DNA of 64,000 bases, taken from contig JAYKYS010000010.1 of NCBI GenBank assembly GCA_036924285.1, positions 20,373,001 through 20,437,000 of the forward strand, written 5' to 3'. Positions 21,943 to 34,149 of this stretch are shown in pieces (the first letter of the stretch is position 1; every line of letters starts with the position of its first letter). Position numbers and translations under genes: made by a program. The stretch comes from Asterella californica (lineage: Eukaryota > Streptophyta > Marchantiopsida > Marchantiales > Aytoniaceae). The notes under the pieces are model-generated. The model ran no database searches, was not told the DNA's origin, and was given only the letters and a program-made list of their open reading frames with translations.

Positions 21943-24900
21943 TCCACCCCCTCTAAACTTATGCATCCTCCTGTATGCATCAACCTAATCATATGTTGTG
22001 GTTGGCATCATACCACTTCCTCCTCATCTTCTTCTTTGAGAACCTCTTCCTCGGGCTCTACACTCTCATATGGACTCTCATCTTGATCTTGAGAGAAATC
22101 AAACTTGGTACTGATCTCCTCAATATCTACATCCTCATCTCACCGCTTAAAGAGTTTTATCTGTTTCTTTGCACTCGGAACTTTAAGCTGTGCACCATCC
22201 AACTCGCGTAGCATGTATGTGACGTTGTCATGAATACGAACAACCACGTAAGGCCCAAATCAGTATTTAGAAAACTTCCGCAATGAACTATGATGGGTAT
22301 CCAAGCTGCTATCATATACGAACACCCAATCATCTTCCTGGATCTTCTTAGGTCGTAGTCGATGTCGCTTATCAAATCTGTCTTTGTTCTTCAAGCGACC
22401 TTTTCGTAACCGTTCCAGAGCTAGCTCCACATCCTCTGGTCTCTGCTCCAACTGACGAATCCTAAGAGCGAGAAGATCCTCTCTAGAGAGATTATCCTCC
22501 CAAGGTAGAACACTCCAAGTAGGTATTTGCTCTTCGATAGACATGATCAGTTTCTGCCCTTGCATTAGTTCTACTGGCATGTACCCAGTCATCGAGCTAT
22601 GAATTGTACGATCGACCCATAGAGCAAATGATAGAAGCCTTGGCCATTCTCTCACCCTTCCGCTGCAAGCTTTCACAATGACTTTCTTAATATGACAATG
22701 GCCGCGCTCACTCTTCGCATTTCCTTCTGGATTATAAGTCATGGTAAGAGCTAACTTGATTCCCCGCCTCTTGATGAACATATCAGCTTCGTGAGCATTC
22801 AGTTCTCCGCGGTGTCGTGCTACTTGGCAGCTACATGCTTGACTTCTACTCCGACGCTTAGGTTTAGTAGTTCTAGAAGTTAGCTCATATTACTTCTAGT
22901 CCTTTATGTATATGTTTGACACCTTTGCATACGGTGTTAATACTATTTTGAGTCCTAGTAGGCTGATAGTATGCTAGTTATCTTGTTCAAGCATTTGTGC
23001 GCTTGTGCAAGTGACTTCTTACTTGTCTATGACGTTCAATGCACATAACTTAGGGTTTCCATGCTGATAGGGGTTTGAGCTCATGGGTTGTACTTACTTG
23101 TCGCCCATGCACGCTTTCTAGCTGATTTAAGTTATTTTTCGGGGCTGCATGTCGTTTTAGGTAGTTTAAGTTTTACGTTGGCACTCTAGGGAGCTTGACG
23201 TGGTAGCCTATGAGTAAAACTAAGTTGCCACGTGGTTTAGGGTACTAAAGGACAACCAAGTGGAGCTATGAACTCCCATTGGTCTATTTTTGTCTTTAGT
23301 CTAACTCTAAATTTAGAAACAGAGCTCTAAAGAAGAGTTCGAGCATTTTGTGAGGGGACTTCGAAATCTGAGAGCACAGGGAGAGAAGGCTCGTCATGCC
23401 AAGCACTTCCAGTGAAATTTTCGATCGATTTGATGCAATAAAGACGAAGTTATGACCAATTGAAGTTCGAATTGTGCCAGAATTGAATCACTTTTGTTGG
23501 ATTTAGGGTTTTCAGTGTCACTTGCAGCAGATTTGAGAAAATTGCTTCAAAACTTCGAGGTTGTGTTCTCTGCCAGCAGGGCTACGATTTCCCAAAAAGT
23601 TTCGCATCGATTGAGTGACTGAGTAATTCAGGGCGGCCGCTGAAGCTGGAGGGGTCTGAAAAGCTCTTAATCTAGAGCAGCGACTTCAGAGGAGGAGATC
23701 TGGAGTTCTGTGTACATTCAGGAGTCCTAACTTCACAGGGATGTTCAGCACCCTGTAGAATTCAAACACTGTGAGAATATTTGAATTTGATCAAGCCAAT
23801 CTTCTGTTATAGGTCGGAATAGCCAGCTAGGTACCAGAAATTGCCGTAGTTTTCTTGCTCAGAACTTTTCTGTCCATATCTCCGTGTCAGAATTTGATCT
23901 CAGGCTGAAACTTCGTGTGTGAGTTCAGTAGTACCTCATTTGCATGTAGGGGAAGTTTAGAAGTCTAAACCTTCATAGTTTTCTTCTCCGTGAGTGTCAA
24001 AGTTTGCCGCCGGATCCTATTACTGCCAGTTATACCTGAATTTCGCCTTCTGAGCATATTACAAGATCTTACACACCTGTGAGAGTGTTTATAGCCCTGT
24101 TGTTACCTGAAAGCCAATCTCTTGAGTAAACAACCACAGCCAGAAGCCCGGCGCTTTCCTAGGTAGACAGATCACACTACGACAGCGGTCTGCTGTAATC
24201 TTCCCAATACATCCGTATCTGCAGATTACATCTTCAAGTAGAAATCTGCACACCCCTTCTGTGTTTGTGCGCAAAGCACGTCCTTTGACTTGGTTTGGTA
24301 GATCCTCCCGTGCCAAAACCAAGTATCTCATTTGTCATATCTCAACCGGCATCGTAACCAGATCTACTACCCACTTGTAATGCATTGCAAGTGGATACGT
24401 AGGGTGAAGCTCATCTCGATTTCGGATGTCAGAGTACATCTGACAAGTTACACACGTCTCCACAAACCGCACTACATCTCTGTACATGTTACGCCACCAA
24501 TATCTCTCTTTGAGTTTGGTAAAGGTGGCATAAATATCCCGATGTCTAGCCCATAAGCTCTCATGGAATTCTTGAAGGAGCTGGGTTTGCATCTCTTGCT
24601 TACACACAATTCGTTGCGGCATCTCGCCACTCCGCTTGACACGTTTCCACAGATAGCTCCCTTGTTGTATGTAGTTGTAAGCCTTCCTCTTGATCTGTTT
24701 GAACTGAGCATCATTGCATTCTGGTTGCTTGGTCAGCGAACCAAGGTAACACCCAATGTTTAACCATTCTCCTTCATATAGCTCCTCTCTGAATGAGTTT
24801 TGATGCTCATTAATTCCTTTTTGAGCTCTAAAAAAACGGTCGTGCCTATATCCTCTATGTCTTCCATCAAATCCTCTTCATCCTCTTATCTGGCCCTAGA

Positions 24901-26659
24901 CAATATATCTACTACCAAGTTATCTTTCCTCGCTATGTGTCTGAATTCTGGATTCAACGACTTGATATAGACAATCCATCGCAACATAGCAATATCAGGG
25001 GTGTTACAATTAGTAATCATCCCTAACAATGGTAAACAATCCGTCTCTACTATTACCGGTGCTCCAATCAAATAGTCCTTCTCGACTTTCATAGCAGTAA
25101 CTACTCCTCATAGCTCTCGCTTTACTTATGAGTAGTTTCTCTGTCGCTCACTCAACACCTTGGCTCCAAATATGATTACAAATCGATTCTCATCCTCATC
25201 ATCTTGTCCCACTATCCACCCAATGACTATCGGACTTGTATCAACTGTGATTATCACGTGTTTGTCATCTTCATAACTCATCCTTCGTAGCACAGATAGA
25301 GAAGACAACAATTGCTTCAGTTTCTGCACCGCTTCGATATGCCTCTCCTCCCATCTGAACTTCGTGCCCTTCCATAACAGACCATAGAATGGATCTGATA
25401 CATGAGCAAAATGAGGAATCCACACATGATAGAACACGCAAGCTCATAAGAACCTTTGCATCTCTGTCTTCGAGCTACATGTGTCTTTCATCCGCTGTAT
25501 GACATCCACCTTGTTAGGATCAGGTTTGCGACCAAGCACCCGCGCAAGTGCCCCACAATCACAACCTCTCGAACTCCAAATGAAGATTTAGCGCCTGATA
25601 GCGTCAAGTGAATCTCCTCGAGTCGTGATAAAATCTGATCATAATCTAGAATATGATCAGTCAGAAATTTTTGATACCCTCTCTGATCGACTCTCTCATC
25701 CTTCTGCTCCTCTACACATCCTTTGATTGGAATGTCATCTAAGAAAGGCATGGTCTTCTTCGGGATGAAGTCTCGAAGAACTTTATTCATCCCGTTCATC
25801 ATGTGTGCAACAAAATTTGTTATCCATTGCGGCAATGTGCACATCCTCATCAAATCCAACGGGTCCTCATAGTAGTGACGTCTCTACTTCTTTCAGCAAG
25901 CTGAAACTGATCGTATCCAGAGTAAAGGTCTCCTATCGAGTAAATGACTCTATCAGTGAATGCTTCGGCAAACTCTCCCATAATAGATCCGATCCCGTAT
26001 TTCTGATGGTCACCTGATTCAATAGTTGCATATCTTGAATGAACCGGAGCGCTCCACTCTTCTTGGACACTGTAAACCAATGACTGGAATACGGTGCAAA
26101 TGATGGCTCAAGGATTCTCATCCTCATGTTCTCCTTGAGAAGCTCCATAAGCTTAGGTAGATGTGCTCTAGGTACATGAATTGGTCTTAAGTCCCAAGGC
26201 GCATGTGATACTGTAAAGATGATCATCGGTGCTACAACACTTGGATCTACACACCCAATTTTTGAAGGCTCAAAAGCAAAAGTTTTCCCGTGCCTACTTA
26301 ATATCTCCTTGAACTCCCTCTACTCAACATGTAGAAGAAAACCTGTAGAACCAACCTTCAGCTCCTTGAGCGTAGCTTCTGTAAACTTGTGACCTATCTG
26401 ATCAGGATACCGTAAGCACTTCTCCTTTGAGGCTTGTTGAACTCGTTGGTCAGAGTCGCTAGATAGCGGTTGTGCAACCGGCTTCACCTTTTTATCCACC
26501 ATTTTATACCTGGTCTCACTCTGACTTCAGATATCTCGAACGACTCTATAGCCGAGTAGAGCTCCATAGAACGTATGTACACAACTTGATCCTCATTCCC
26601 TTGCTCAGCCTTGTGAAGCTCTTCCAAAGGATCATCCAAATCCATATCCACGTAAACGC
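21943..26659 (-). pseudogene. pol: D1 pol, broken, hit by a solo LTR
   Basis: Read right to left: linker and RT start (26,502-25,850), RT with PFLDD (25,859-25,488), RNase H (25,437-24,886, with TVDTSP and VVDILSR), integrase zinc domain (24,622-24,335, H-x6-H and CVTCQ intact), core (24,331-24,185, KITADR) and, beyond the solo A LTR, the rest of the core and C-terminus (22,812-21,990, KSERGH, acidic tail). It is cut at 26,659 where the D2 5' LTR begins. Polypurine tract at 21,943-21,954. Confidence 0.85.
22813..24184 (+). repeat. Solo A-type LTR 2, plus orientation
   Basis: 1,372 bp, TGTCG…CGACA, flanked by GCGG on both sides (22,809-22,812 and 24,185-24,188). Removing it with one GCGG rejoins the D1 integrase frame as ADRGELNAHEA, just as in A1 (ADRSELDAQEA). 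It is more diverged from the A1 LTRs than solo LTR 1 appears to be. Confidence 0.95.
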
Positions 26660-26996
26660 TGTCGTGTTGTGAGACGCCTCACATGTGAATTCAGTACAAA
26701 ATGTGTGTTGTGTTTTGTTGTGTCCTCGAATCTTTCGTGTAGTTCGCATGAGAGTGTATTAGGTGTTGCGTTCACACATATCTAGATGTGAGATCGCACG
26801 ATAACAAGATGTGCTGACTCAATGATCCATGAACATTCGCGTGAATGGCTCTTGTTGTCAAACTTAAGTAGAAGATAGTGGGTCGAGGGTTCGTGATGCA
26901 TTCTTCTTTGAGTGGATTTCATGAGTGTGTCTTAGTGTCTTACATGATAATTGAGGAACTGCAAGAGTGGTATTTATGGATAGAGGACTAAATTGA

Positions 26997-27164
26997 GTTC
27001 CGAATCTTTCATTTCCAAACCCGTTTCAAATCAAGCTTGACTGCATCCACCACGATCACTTTCGACAGTGGTTCGTCGTCTACTTTGGAGAAGAGTTCAT
27101 GGGAAGGATGATGGACTCGTCTACTCCGGTGGTCTTATCAATTGTCACATACGGAGAGAACTGA
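26997..27164 (+). CDS. LTR small-ORF module 1 in D2 (no ATG)
   Basis: 55 open codons between a TGA (26,994) and the stop TGA (27,162-27,164), with no N-terminal ATG. Residues include NPFQIKLDC, DHFRQWF and FGEEFMGRMM, then a Pro-Val-Val tail. It aligns without gaps over about 32 positions with the D1 ORF (HPF…IK…C…DHYR…WGESFM…VM), with about 13 identities by eye. It may be an exon or a fragment; no function is known to me. Confidence 0.5.
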   Translation, partial: VPNLSFPNPFQIKLDCIHHDHFRQWFVVYFGEEFMGRMMDSSTPVVLSIVTYGEN

Positions 27165-27201
27165 GACTTGATAGTGTATATCTTACTTTGACGAGAGGCG
27201 A

Positions 27202-27405
27202 ATGGACCTGAATTATCCTGCCAACATTCCTTTCAATGTCTGGGTGGACGTTCGATGTCAATGTCGGCAGAAGATCAATCATCATGTGTGGATCGCAAGA
27301 AATTTTGGCGAGGAGTACTGTAATGAAGTGATGGCTTCTCCATTCTCTTTTGTAGTACCTTTCATCGTAGATCGGTTACAAGTCGTCATCTTGACTTTGT
27401 ATTGA
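27202..27405 (+). CDS. LTR small-ORF module 2 in D2 (67 aa)
   Basis: Starts at ATG 27,202 and ends with TGA 27,403-27,405. It repeats the module 1 layout: IPFNVWVDV, a Cys pair, FGEEYCNEVM, SPFSFVVP and a hydrophobic end QVVILTLY. The core GEE…EV…PF.F also matches C ORFd. It lies downstream of module 1 within the LTR, so the two look like a tandem duplication. Confidence 0.55.
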   Translation: MDLNYPANIPFNVWVDVRCQCRQKINHHVWIARNFGEEYCNEVMASPFSFVVPFIVDRLQVVILTLY

Positions 27406-28923
27406 ATCTTAAGTGTTAAGTATGATCTCTATAGTTTGACGAGTGTAGTTATCCTAAGGTTGGGGCCGATGCCTTGAAGGCATGAGAGGGTATTAGGTTT
27501 ATAGTGGTTCTAGGGTACCAAGTAGAGGAAAAAAGTGATTTCCAGATCTGTTTTCTTATTGGTCTACTTTCGACCAATCAACTCTATTCAACCACAGCTT
27601 TAGGGTTTTGGAGGTCTTCCCGGGGGTCATTCGAGGAGTGAGTGATCTTCTCGAGACGGGCTACACTCTGGAGATGAAGATCGGCCGATTTGGAATTCTG
27701 AGGAGAGAGTGATGGACGTTGAAAGACAGGGGATCAAATTGATACCCCGAGTGACGTTTCGAGTGATCAGAGAGTTTGAAAGATGATCTTTAGAAGCTAT
27801 CAAGGGGATCGAGTATTTCACTTTGTGCTGGTTGCATTGATGTAAAACAATCCTACAATTTGGTTTAGATTTGAAATAATCGATTGAAGTTGGCTGTTAC
27901 AGTTGAGAGATATGAGTAAATCCGTTTTCTTTGGGTTCAAAGCTTGAGTTGCTCCGTGCACATGGGATTGGATCTTTGAGTGAAACTTTCCAGGATGAGA
28001 GTGTGCCCTATCAGCTAGTCACATGTGAAATTTCAGCTCATTTGGGTAAGAGAATGTGTGGAGATCTAGGATTTTAGCCATCGAGATCTGTAAAGTTCAT
28101 AGGTTAACACAGGCGGGTGGCTTGATCCATCGCGGACAGTTGGGTTCAGATCTGAGGCTTAAATTTCATATTGTAGTAGAGAAGGGTCAGAGTGGATTTC
28201 TTGTGAAGTTTGAGCCTAATTGGATGATCGAGGTGAGAGCACGAGATTGTCAAAGTTTAGTTTACAGCGGGACGAGAGAAAGACGAAGAGAGATTTCACC
28301 TAAATCTCTTGAATGACCTTGAACAAACGACCTAAGGACTGGAGGTGAGCTTCTTGAAGGTGTTGCATGGATGACAAGGAGGCTGTATTGTGAGATTGGT
28401 ACGGCGATCACGTTCAGTGGAGGTGCCACGCCTTGATGAAGCTGAGGTATCGTTATCTTCGGTGTCACGCTCCGAGTTTTTTGGTTGTTTGTTGCCGATA
28501 TGCCCTATATCGTCGAGAAGTTTGTGTAGTAGGTTGTCTTTTGCTGTGGACATCTTCCTGAGCAAAGCTCGTATCAGTGAACAATAGAAGGCCAGAGTCT
28601 AGCATTTAGGTAGTTTGTCGAGAAGAAGTAGTGAAGTGGATATTGATGAAAGATTGTATGAAAAGTGCTTGGGATCTAAAGCAGACATGTATCGTGTATG
28701 AGCCCTGCTTTTTACCTAGAATGAGATCGAGCTCCGAGTCGTTTGTGCGATGCACGTGTGTTGTACTTGGGTCAAGTTAGATCGATAGTAACCAAGATAG
28801 AAGACAGATAGATTAGATAATGAGAGCGTAAGTTTTCATCGGTTAGGTCGTAGATCCTATTGTATCTCTCCACAGCCAGATACCTCGTGGATTCCCTGAT
28901 CATATTTCACGCCCTACGACAGT

Positions 28924-28941
28924 TGGTGAACTCGACGTGAA
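28924..28941 (+). other. D2 primer binding site (tRNA-Trp type)
   Basis: TGGTGAACTCGACGTGAA begins two bases after the LTR. It is identical to the A1 site (53,597-53,614) and resembles the 3' end of plant tRNA-Trp with one mismatch. Confidence 0.8.
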
Positions 28942-28975
28942 ACGTCTGGGGTTGAGAGATATATTTTTTGTAACG

Positions 28976-31351
28976 ATGGAAGCTGAGAGCCTATCTCAAT
29001 TCATAAATGAGGCTTCTACGTCTGGAGAGATCCTGAAGGTGAACCCACTTAAAAGGTTTGACATGCGATTGCATGAGGCATTCGCGTTGATCATGCAACA
29101 ACAACAAGCTGCTGAACGAAAGGAGGCAATGGCTACTAGAGCTTTGCAATCTGTTGTGGGTTTGTTAGATCAGTTTGATGGAAAGAACATCTCCAAGTAC
29201 CTTAAGTACTATTCTCGGGAGATGGAGTTGAGTAAAGTGCTAGATAGAGAGATGGTCACACATTTGAGCTTGCTGTCGTACCAGAGATACGAGAGCATGT
29301 GAAGGAGATCATCCACTCTCATGGCGCTACATGGGAAGAGTTTACTTTTCAATTAAAAGAAGAATATTCTCTAGAAGATGCAGATCAAATGACTAAGAAG
29401 TCATTCATGGAGTGGATAAACAGACCCAATAAAACGCTTGTTGCTACAAAGCTATTTAGAGAGTTCGAGAGACAATTCTTTTAATTGTCTCGGATGGAGA
29501 ACTCACATTGGAGAACGGCAAGGTGAAATTGTTTTTGCAAGCAGCTAACAATGAGCTAAAGAGAGAGTTGGAACTACTTCTGGAAGATAGGATGGAAGAT
29601 ACTAGACTCACGGCCGATTGGAGGAAGGTTTCTGAAGCAGTGGGTGTACTTGCCAAGCGAGAATATCAGAGAGGGAAGGTGGTGGTAAGGCAAGAAGTGA
29701 GACCACCGTCAATCGTACTCTCCCGTAGGCAGCCAACAATGCCGAATCTACAAGTACCTCCTATTTCGTTTCTTGCTGTTCATGTCCCTACGGTTGCATC
29801 TCAAAAAGATGCAATAGAGGAATTGGTGAAAGGGATGAGAGACTTGCAGATTAAGCTAGCAAGGCTAGAGGAGAAAGGGGGAGTACCTGAGAGCAAACCC
29901 GCTCCAAAGCAAGGATATGTGCAGAGATGTATTTGGTGCGATAGCACTGAACATCATCGGAAGGAATGTGGAGACTTTGCTGACATCCTACGGCAAGGAG
30001 TGATCTACTAGAAGGAGGGGAAGGTTACCTTGAAGGAGACAGGTGAGATCCTCAAAACTAACTTTGGAAGAGGAGGGATGAGACAAGTTTTAGAGGATTA
30101 TCTTTCACAACATGCCGAGGTATCAGTACAAGCCGCTACTTATGAGGTTGAGGTAGTGAAAGATAAAGATAATACTTCTGAAAAGGACGTAAAGACGAGT
30201 GAAATATGGAGTCATGTTGTGACCACAATGGAGAAAGGAAAAGCAACAAGGGGTGAGTTACTCAAGGTGGTCACGACAATCAGAGGTGCTACTGGTTGGA
30301 GTGATCCAGTAGATACAATGTCTATACACGCCTACTTGGCAAAGAGTCAACATGAGACTCTCACGGAGGAGAAGCGTAGGAGGGATGATGCTGGTCCTAG
30401 TGAGGAGAGAAGTACTCCTAAGAGGCAGTTACGAGGTGAGATGCCTCGGCTAGATACAACACCGGTGCGAGAAGAGACTATGGAAGAAGTCTCACCATCT
30501 ATCACATAGAGGTCAGAAAGGAGTAAGAAAGATAAGCTTGCTACCTACAAGCTGCAGTCTGATATTGAAGCAGCTACAAATTTGAAGGGGGTGTTAGAAG
30601 AGAGAGTGCTCAATGCGAAGATTGAGTTTACTTTACGCGAGATCCTTGGAATAGCAAAGAAGGAGTTCCATGATGTCATTATTGAACCATCAAGAGGAAG
30701 AGGCAGTTGACAAGTGAGACTGCTATGACTAATGCTCTAGACACGAGAATAACGAAGGAGGAGGAGCTAGAGCTAGCTGAATATTGCACCAACCATAAAA
30801 TTTGATTTGTTGTAGATGAAGATGAGGGAGATGATAGGGTTCTCAGTTACTATACTAGGGGACATTGGGCTAGAGGTACTACGGAAACCTTGATGAAGAT
30901 AGGAGATCTGACAGATCCGGTGGTTGCTCTCATTGACCATGGATATGAGATTAACATCGTTCTAAAGATGTCTATAAGTGAGGAAAGTGGCCCATTGACA
31001 CAGAGCATAGTTGGATGATCCGGGCAGGAATAACACACAGGGAGAACTCTACGGTGCTTGTCCAGATGTAAGGGTGAAGATTGGGATGTAGTCATAGAGC
31101 AAAACTTTTTTGTTCAAGACACTACTTCGTATCGAGTGATTCTTGGACAGCCATACATTACGGCTGTAAGGATGGAGACCAAGGTGTTGGATGATGGATC
31201 TGCATATGCTAGGATCAGAAATCAAGATGGTAAGAGAGCAGTACAGTTTTTGACTGTACCTCCTAACCATGAGCACAATCGGGAGAACTTGCAGAGTGGT
31301 TCTCTTCCTAAAGTCACTGAAGAAATTAAGGATTTTCGCATAAGGTCACTA
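28976..31351 (+). pseudogene. gag: D2 gag with C-terminal protease, broken
   Basis: The most likely start is ATG 28,976 (MEAESLSQF), because earlier codons overlap the PBS. Pieces 28,976-29,302, 29,299-29,484, 29,508-30,011, 30,030-30,509 and on to 31,351 align with A1 gag. Seen: an Q/E-rich N-terminus, a CCHC knuckle (RCIWCDSTEHHRKEC), TNFGRGGM, SVHAYLAKSQHE and the protease with VALIDHGYEI (DHGY in place of DHGS) and VILGQPYI. The frame ends with TAG at 31,352. Confidence 0.85.
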
Positions 31352-32931
31352 TAGAGCGAGAGTATAGTGATGCCGATACACAAAAAGAGGTACTCTTGTC
31401 AGCGAAAGGAAGTGCTTTTTGTACAGGAGTTGTGGGATTTTCTGAGAGTGGATTTGCTTTATATACGCATCTTGTTGATCTACGGAAGTGGGAGCGGAAG
31501 GCTGTGGAAAGAGTTGAGAAAGATCTAAAAAGAGTGTGTGTACTTGACAAGGAGGATAGAATAGCGGGTGTTTACATGGAGATGAGATTAGAGGATCCTT
31601 TGGAGGAACTTACCAAGATTGAGAAAAGGAGTGAAGATCAACTGGTGGAAATAAATTCTAGAGAGCTCTATTTGATCATAGAGTCATTCCAGAAACCAGA
31701 AGTCAGGGTTAAAACCAAGTACAAAACGGTAGATAGAAAGGTTAAGCTTTTAACTCAACCTTTACCTCATGACTCCAACCACCAAGTTCAGCAAGCTTCG
31801 AGGAGAAGAGCTTAAGGGATCCTCGCCAAGTGGGTCACAAGTTTACTACAGCTACACTCAAGGAGTTGAAGGTAGGATCCGCATATTTTCTCTTTCCTAT
31901 TGAAGAGCGAGAGTTCAAAGAGATGTTGAGTAAGCATGGAAAGACTTTTTCTTTTGAAGCTTCGGAGATAGGATGCGTGGATCCGAGCGTAATAGCTCCA
32001 ATGATTATCTTTACAGTGCTGCATGCACCTTGAGACTTGAGGCCAATCCCTATACCTAGGGCTCATCTACCTAAGCTTATGGAGCTTCTGAAGGAGAAGA
32101 TGCAGATGAAGATTCTCGAACCTTCATTTACACCGTATTTCAGTCGTTGGTTTACAGTTCCGGAAAAGAGTGGAGCGTTACACTTCATTCAAGATATGCA
32201 GCCGATAAACCAAGTGACTACTTGTATAGGACCGATTGTAGGAGAGTTTGCTGAAGCATTTGCTGGAAGAGCGATTTATTCCGTAAGAGATCTCTACTCC
32301 GGATACGATCAATTTCAACTTGCCGAAAGGAGCAGGGATGTCATCACTATGAGGACTCCGTTGGGACTAATAAGTATGTGTACATTATCGCAAGGGGCTA
32401 CAAACTCAGTGGCGCACATGATGAATGGAATGAATACAATCTTACGAGATTTTATTCCGGAGAAGACAATGTCGTTCTTGGATGACATTCCAATCAAGGG
32501 TTGTCTAGAGGAGGAGAAGGATGAAGCGACAGATCAGATGGGGTGCCGTAAGTTTGTTGCTGATCATATTGCAGATGTTGACAAGATATTATCATGACTT
32601 GAGGAAGTCCACTTGACACTATCAAGAGCTAAGTTCTCCTTTGGAGTGAGCGAGGTTGCGATTTTGGGACATTTGTGTGGATGGTTTGGTCATAGGCCTG
32701 ATCCAAGTAAGGTAGATGCCATCCAACGGATGAAGGACACATGTAGTTCGTAAACTGAAGTACGGAGGTTCTTAGGAGCTTGTGTGTTCTATCATGTTTG
32801 GATTCCTCACTTTGCACATGTTGCTGATCCTTTGTACGGCTTGCTTCGAAAAGACAAGAAGTTTAAATGGGAGGAGAAGCACTCAGTGGCAATTCGAAGG
32901 ATAAAAGAACTATTGTCTTCCCCGCTTGTAC
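31349..32931 (+). pseudogene. pol: D2 pol, 5' part (linker and RT)
   Basis: It opens in the -1 frame relative to gag (TIEREYSD), overlapping the gag stop, the same arrangement as A1. It continues as an open linker (31,396-31,815), then RT pieces 31,830-32,033 and 32,037-32,597 with VRDLYSGYDQF and FLDDI, then the RT connection region to 32,931. C2 is inserted at 32,932 after SSPLV; the next codons LRRVNYE lie at 41,390. Confidence 0.85.
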
Positions 32932-33850
32932 TGTAATGACCTATGTTACACATAGGAAGTTTGTCTATTAGTAAGGTATTTAGTTATAACTAAGTGTTGA
33001 GAATGTTTATTTGATGCCCAAGAACTTTAAAGAGGTATCAAGTTAGTCATGACTAGCTAAAAGTTAGTTATGGTTAAACTTAGCTGTACTTTTGGCAGAA
33101 TTCAGATATTCCTTAAAGAGTGAGCACTACTATCTTGTCATCTTGTCTAAAAGGTAGAAAGGAGGTGGAAAGTATCCCTTATTTCCTTTTTGACTTGATA
33201 TTAGTGGTTGGATTAAAGTTGTGGACTTTGTGGACATTAAAAACAAGAAGAGATTCGACATGTTTCCTTTTTAGTGGGTCCTAGTGTAGAGGGGGGGTGG
33301 AAATTCGAGATTCCTTGAGAATATTTCAGAATCCTTCTAGAAGTTGTTGACTTTGAAGGAATAAGCCCATGTGAAAAGATAAAAGCCCATGTGATTAATG
33401 CTTTTACCTTAAGTAATATCTTAGTAAAACCCGGTAAAAGTAGTTACGGCTGAGTTACCGGAGGGTACCAAAGTAAAAACCTAGAATGTATAAATAGAGG
33501 AGTAGAGAAGAGCTCCTCATCCTTGTTTTCACATTGTCGTAATGACAACTTGAGTAATATAGAGAGTGTGGGATATTTTTAGCATGTGAGAACTTGAGAG
33601 ACGTCGTTAGAATGGAGGATTTTAGTCGATGTGTTTAAGGAGATTTTTAGTTGATAAGTTTGTGGGTGTATGAATGAGTGAACTTAGCATTTTTCCCTTC
33701 AAGATTCATGGTGTGCTTCCATCAAAGCCATCAAAGATGACCCCTGAGTGAGAGACAGGCCCGACATTTGCAGATTCATCGGTGGCGATCGTGGAGGTTG
33801 AGAGATCGGGGGGGGGGGTAGTTGATCGATGAGATCGTGGAGGGTTTACA
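32932..33850 (+). repeat. C2 5' LTR
   Basis: 919 bp, TGTAATGACC…GGGTTTACA. It differs from the 3' LTR at scattered sites, for example TGTAAT against TGTAAC at the start. A run of eleven G lies near 33,808-33,818. Confidence 0.92.
33489..33496 (+). promoter_or_regulatory. TATA box of C2 5' LTR
   Basis: TATAAATA followed by GAGGAG, about 360 bases before the LTR end. The same octamer is kept in the 3' LTR (41,024-41,031) and, reversed, in C3 (61,102-61,109) and C1 (15,963-15,970 and 7,923-7,930). Retention in all five copies supports a core promoter. Confidence 0.7.
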
Positions 33851-33854
33851 TTTC

Positions 33855-33871
33855 TGGTTCCGTTGCCGGGA
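33855..33871 (+). other. C2 primer binding site (tRNA-Glu type)
   Basis: TGGTTCCGTTGCCGGGA lies five bases after the LTR. It equals the reverse complement of …TCCCGGCAACGGAACCA, which I recall as a plant tRNA-Glu 3' end. Confidence 0.8.
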
Positions 33872-33895
33872 TCTCACTTGAAGAGATCATTGAAA

Positions 33896-34066
33896 ATGTT
33901 TAGAGTTCAGTTCTATATTAGACAAAAAGAGATTATGAGAGAACACATGGAGAGAACATTGGGAGGAGAGAGAGCTAACGCCATGTTAGCAACATTAGAA
34001 CCTTTCGTGTATCCCGTAGTGATATATGACGCGTTCGAAGTCATTCTTTACATCTTGTTCACTTAG
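33896..34066 (+). CDS. C2 leader ORFa (56 aa)
   Basis: ATG 33,896, 24 bases after the PBS; TAG at 34,064-34,066. Residues: MFRVQFYIRQ start, EHMERTLGGERA core, EPF, and a hydrophobic end with VVIYDAFEV and YILFT. Against C3 there are five base changes in 171 nt, all third-position or Arg-codon synonymous changes, so the protein is identical. That is the pattern of selection on a real product. No known domain. Confidence 0.75.
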   Translation: MFRVQFYIRQKEIMREHMERTLGGERANAMLATLEPFVYPVVIYDAFEVILYILFT

Positions 34067-34149
34067 AAAGGGTTTGAGGAGAGTTGAAAGAGGGTGTAAC
34101 AAGAGTTGTAGAGAAAGGAAGAGAGAAAAGTTATTAGAGGAGAGAAATT

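Larger units (their letters stand above)
26660..28921 (+). repeat. D2 5' LTR
   Basis: 2,262 bp from TGTCGTGTTGTGAG to …CCCTACGACA, followed after two bases by the PBS. The ends resemble those of the D1 LTR, but most of the interior is diverged. It contains two homologous small ORF modules (26,997-27,164 and 27,202-27,405). I see nothing else I can support in 27,410-28,900. Confidence 0.85.

Noticed and set aside
28056..28316. 86-codon ORF in the D2 LTR
   Set aside because: No similarity to the small-ORF modules or to any other sequence here; a chance open frame in an LTR.
33808..33818. Run of eleven G as a possible G-quadruplex
   Set aside because: A single homopolymer run, variable between LTR copies; no set of separate G tracts.
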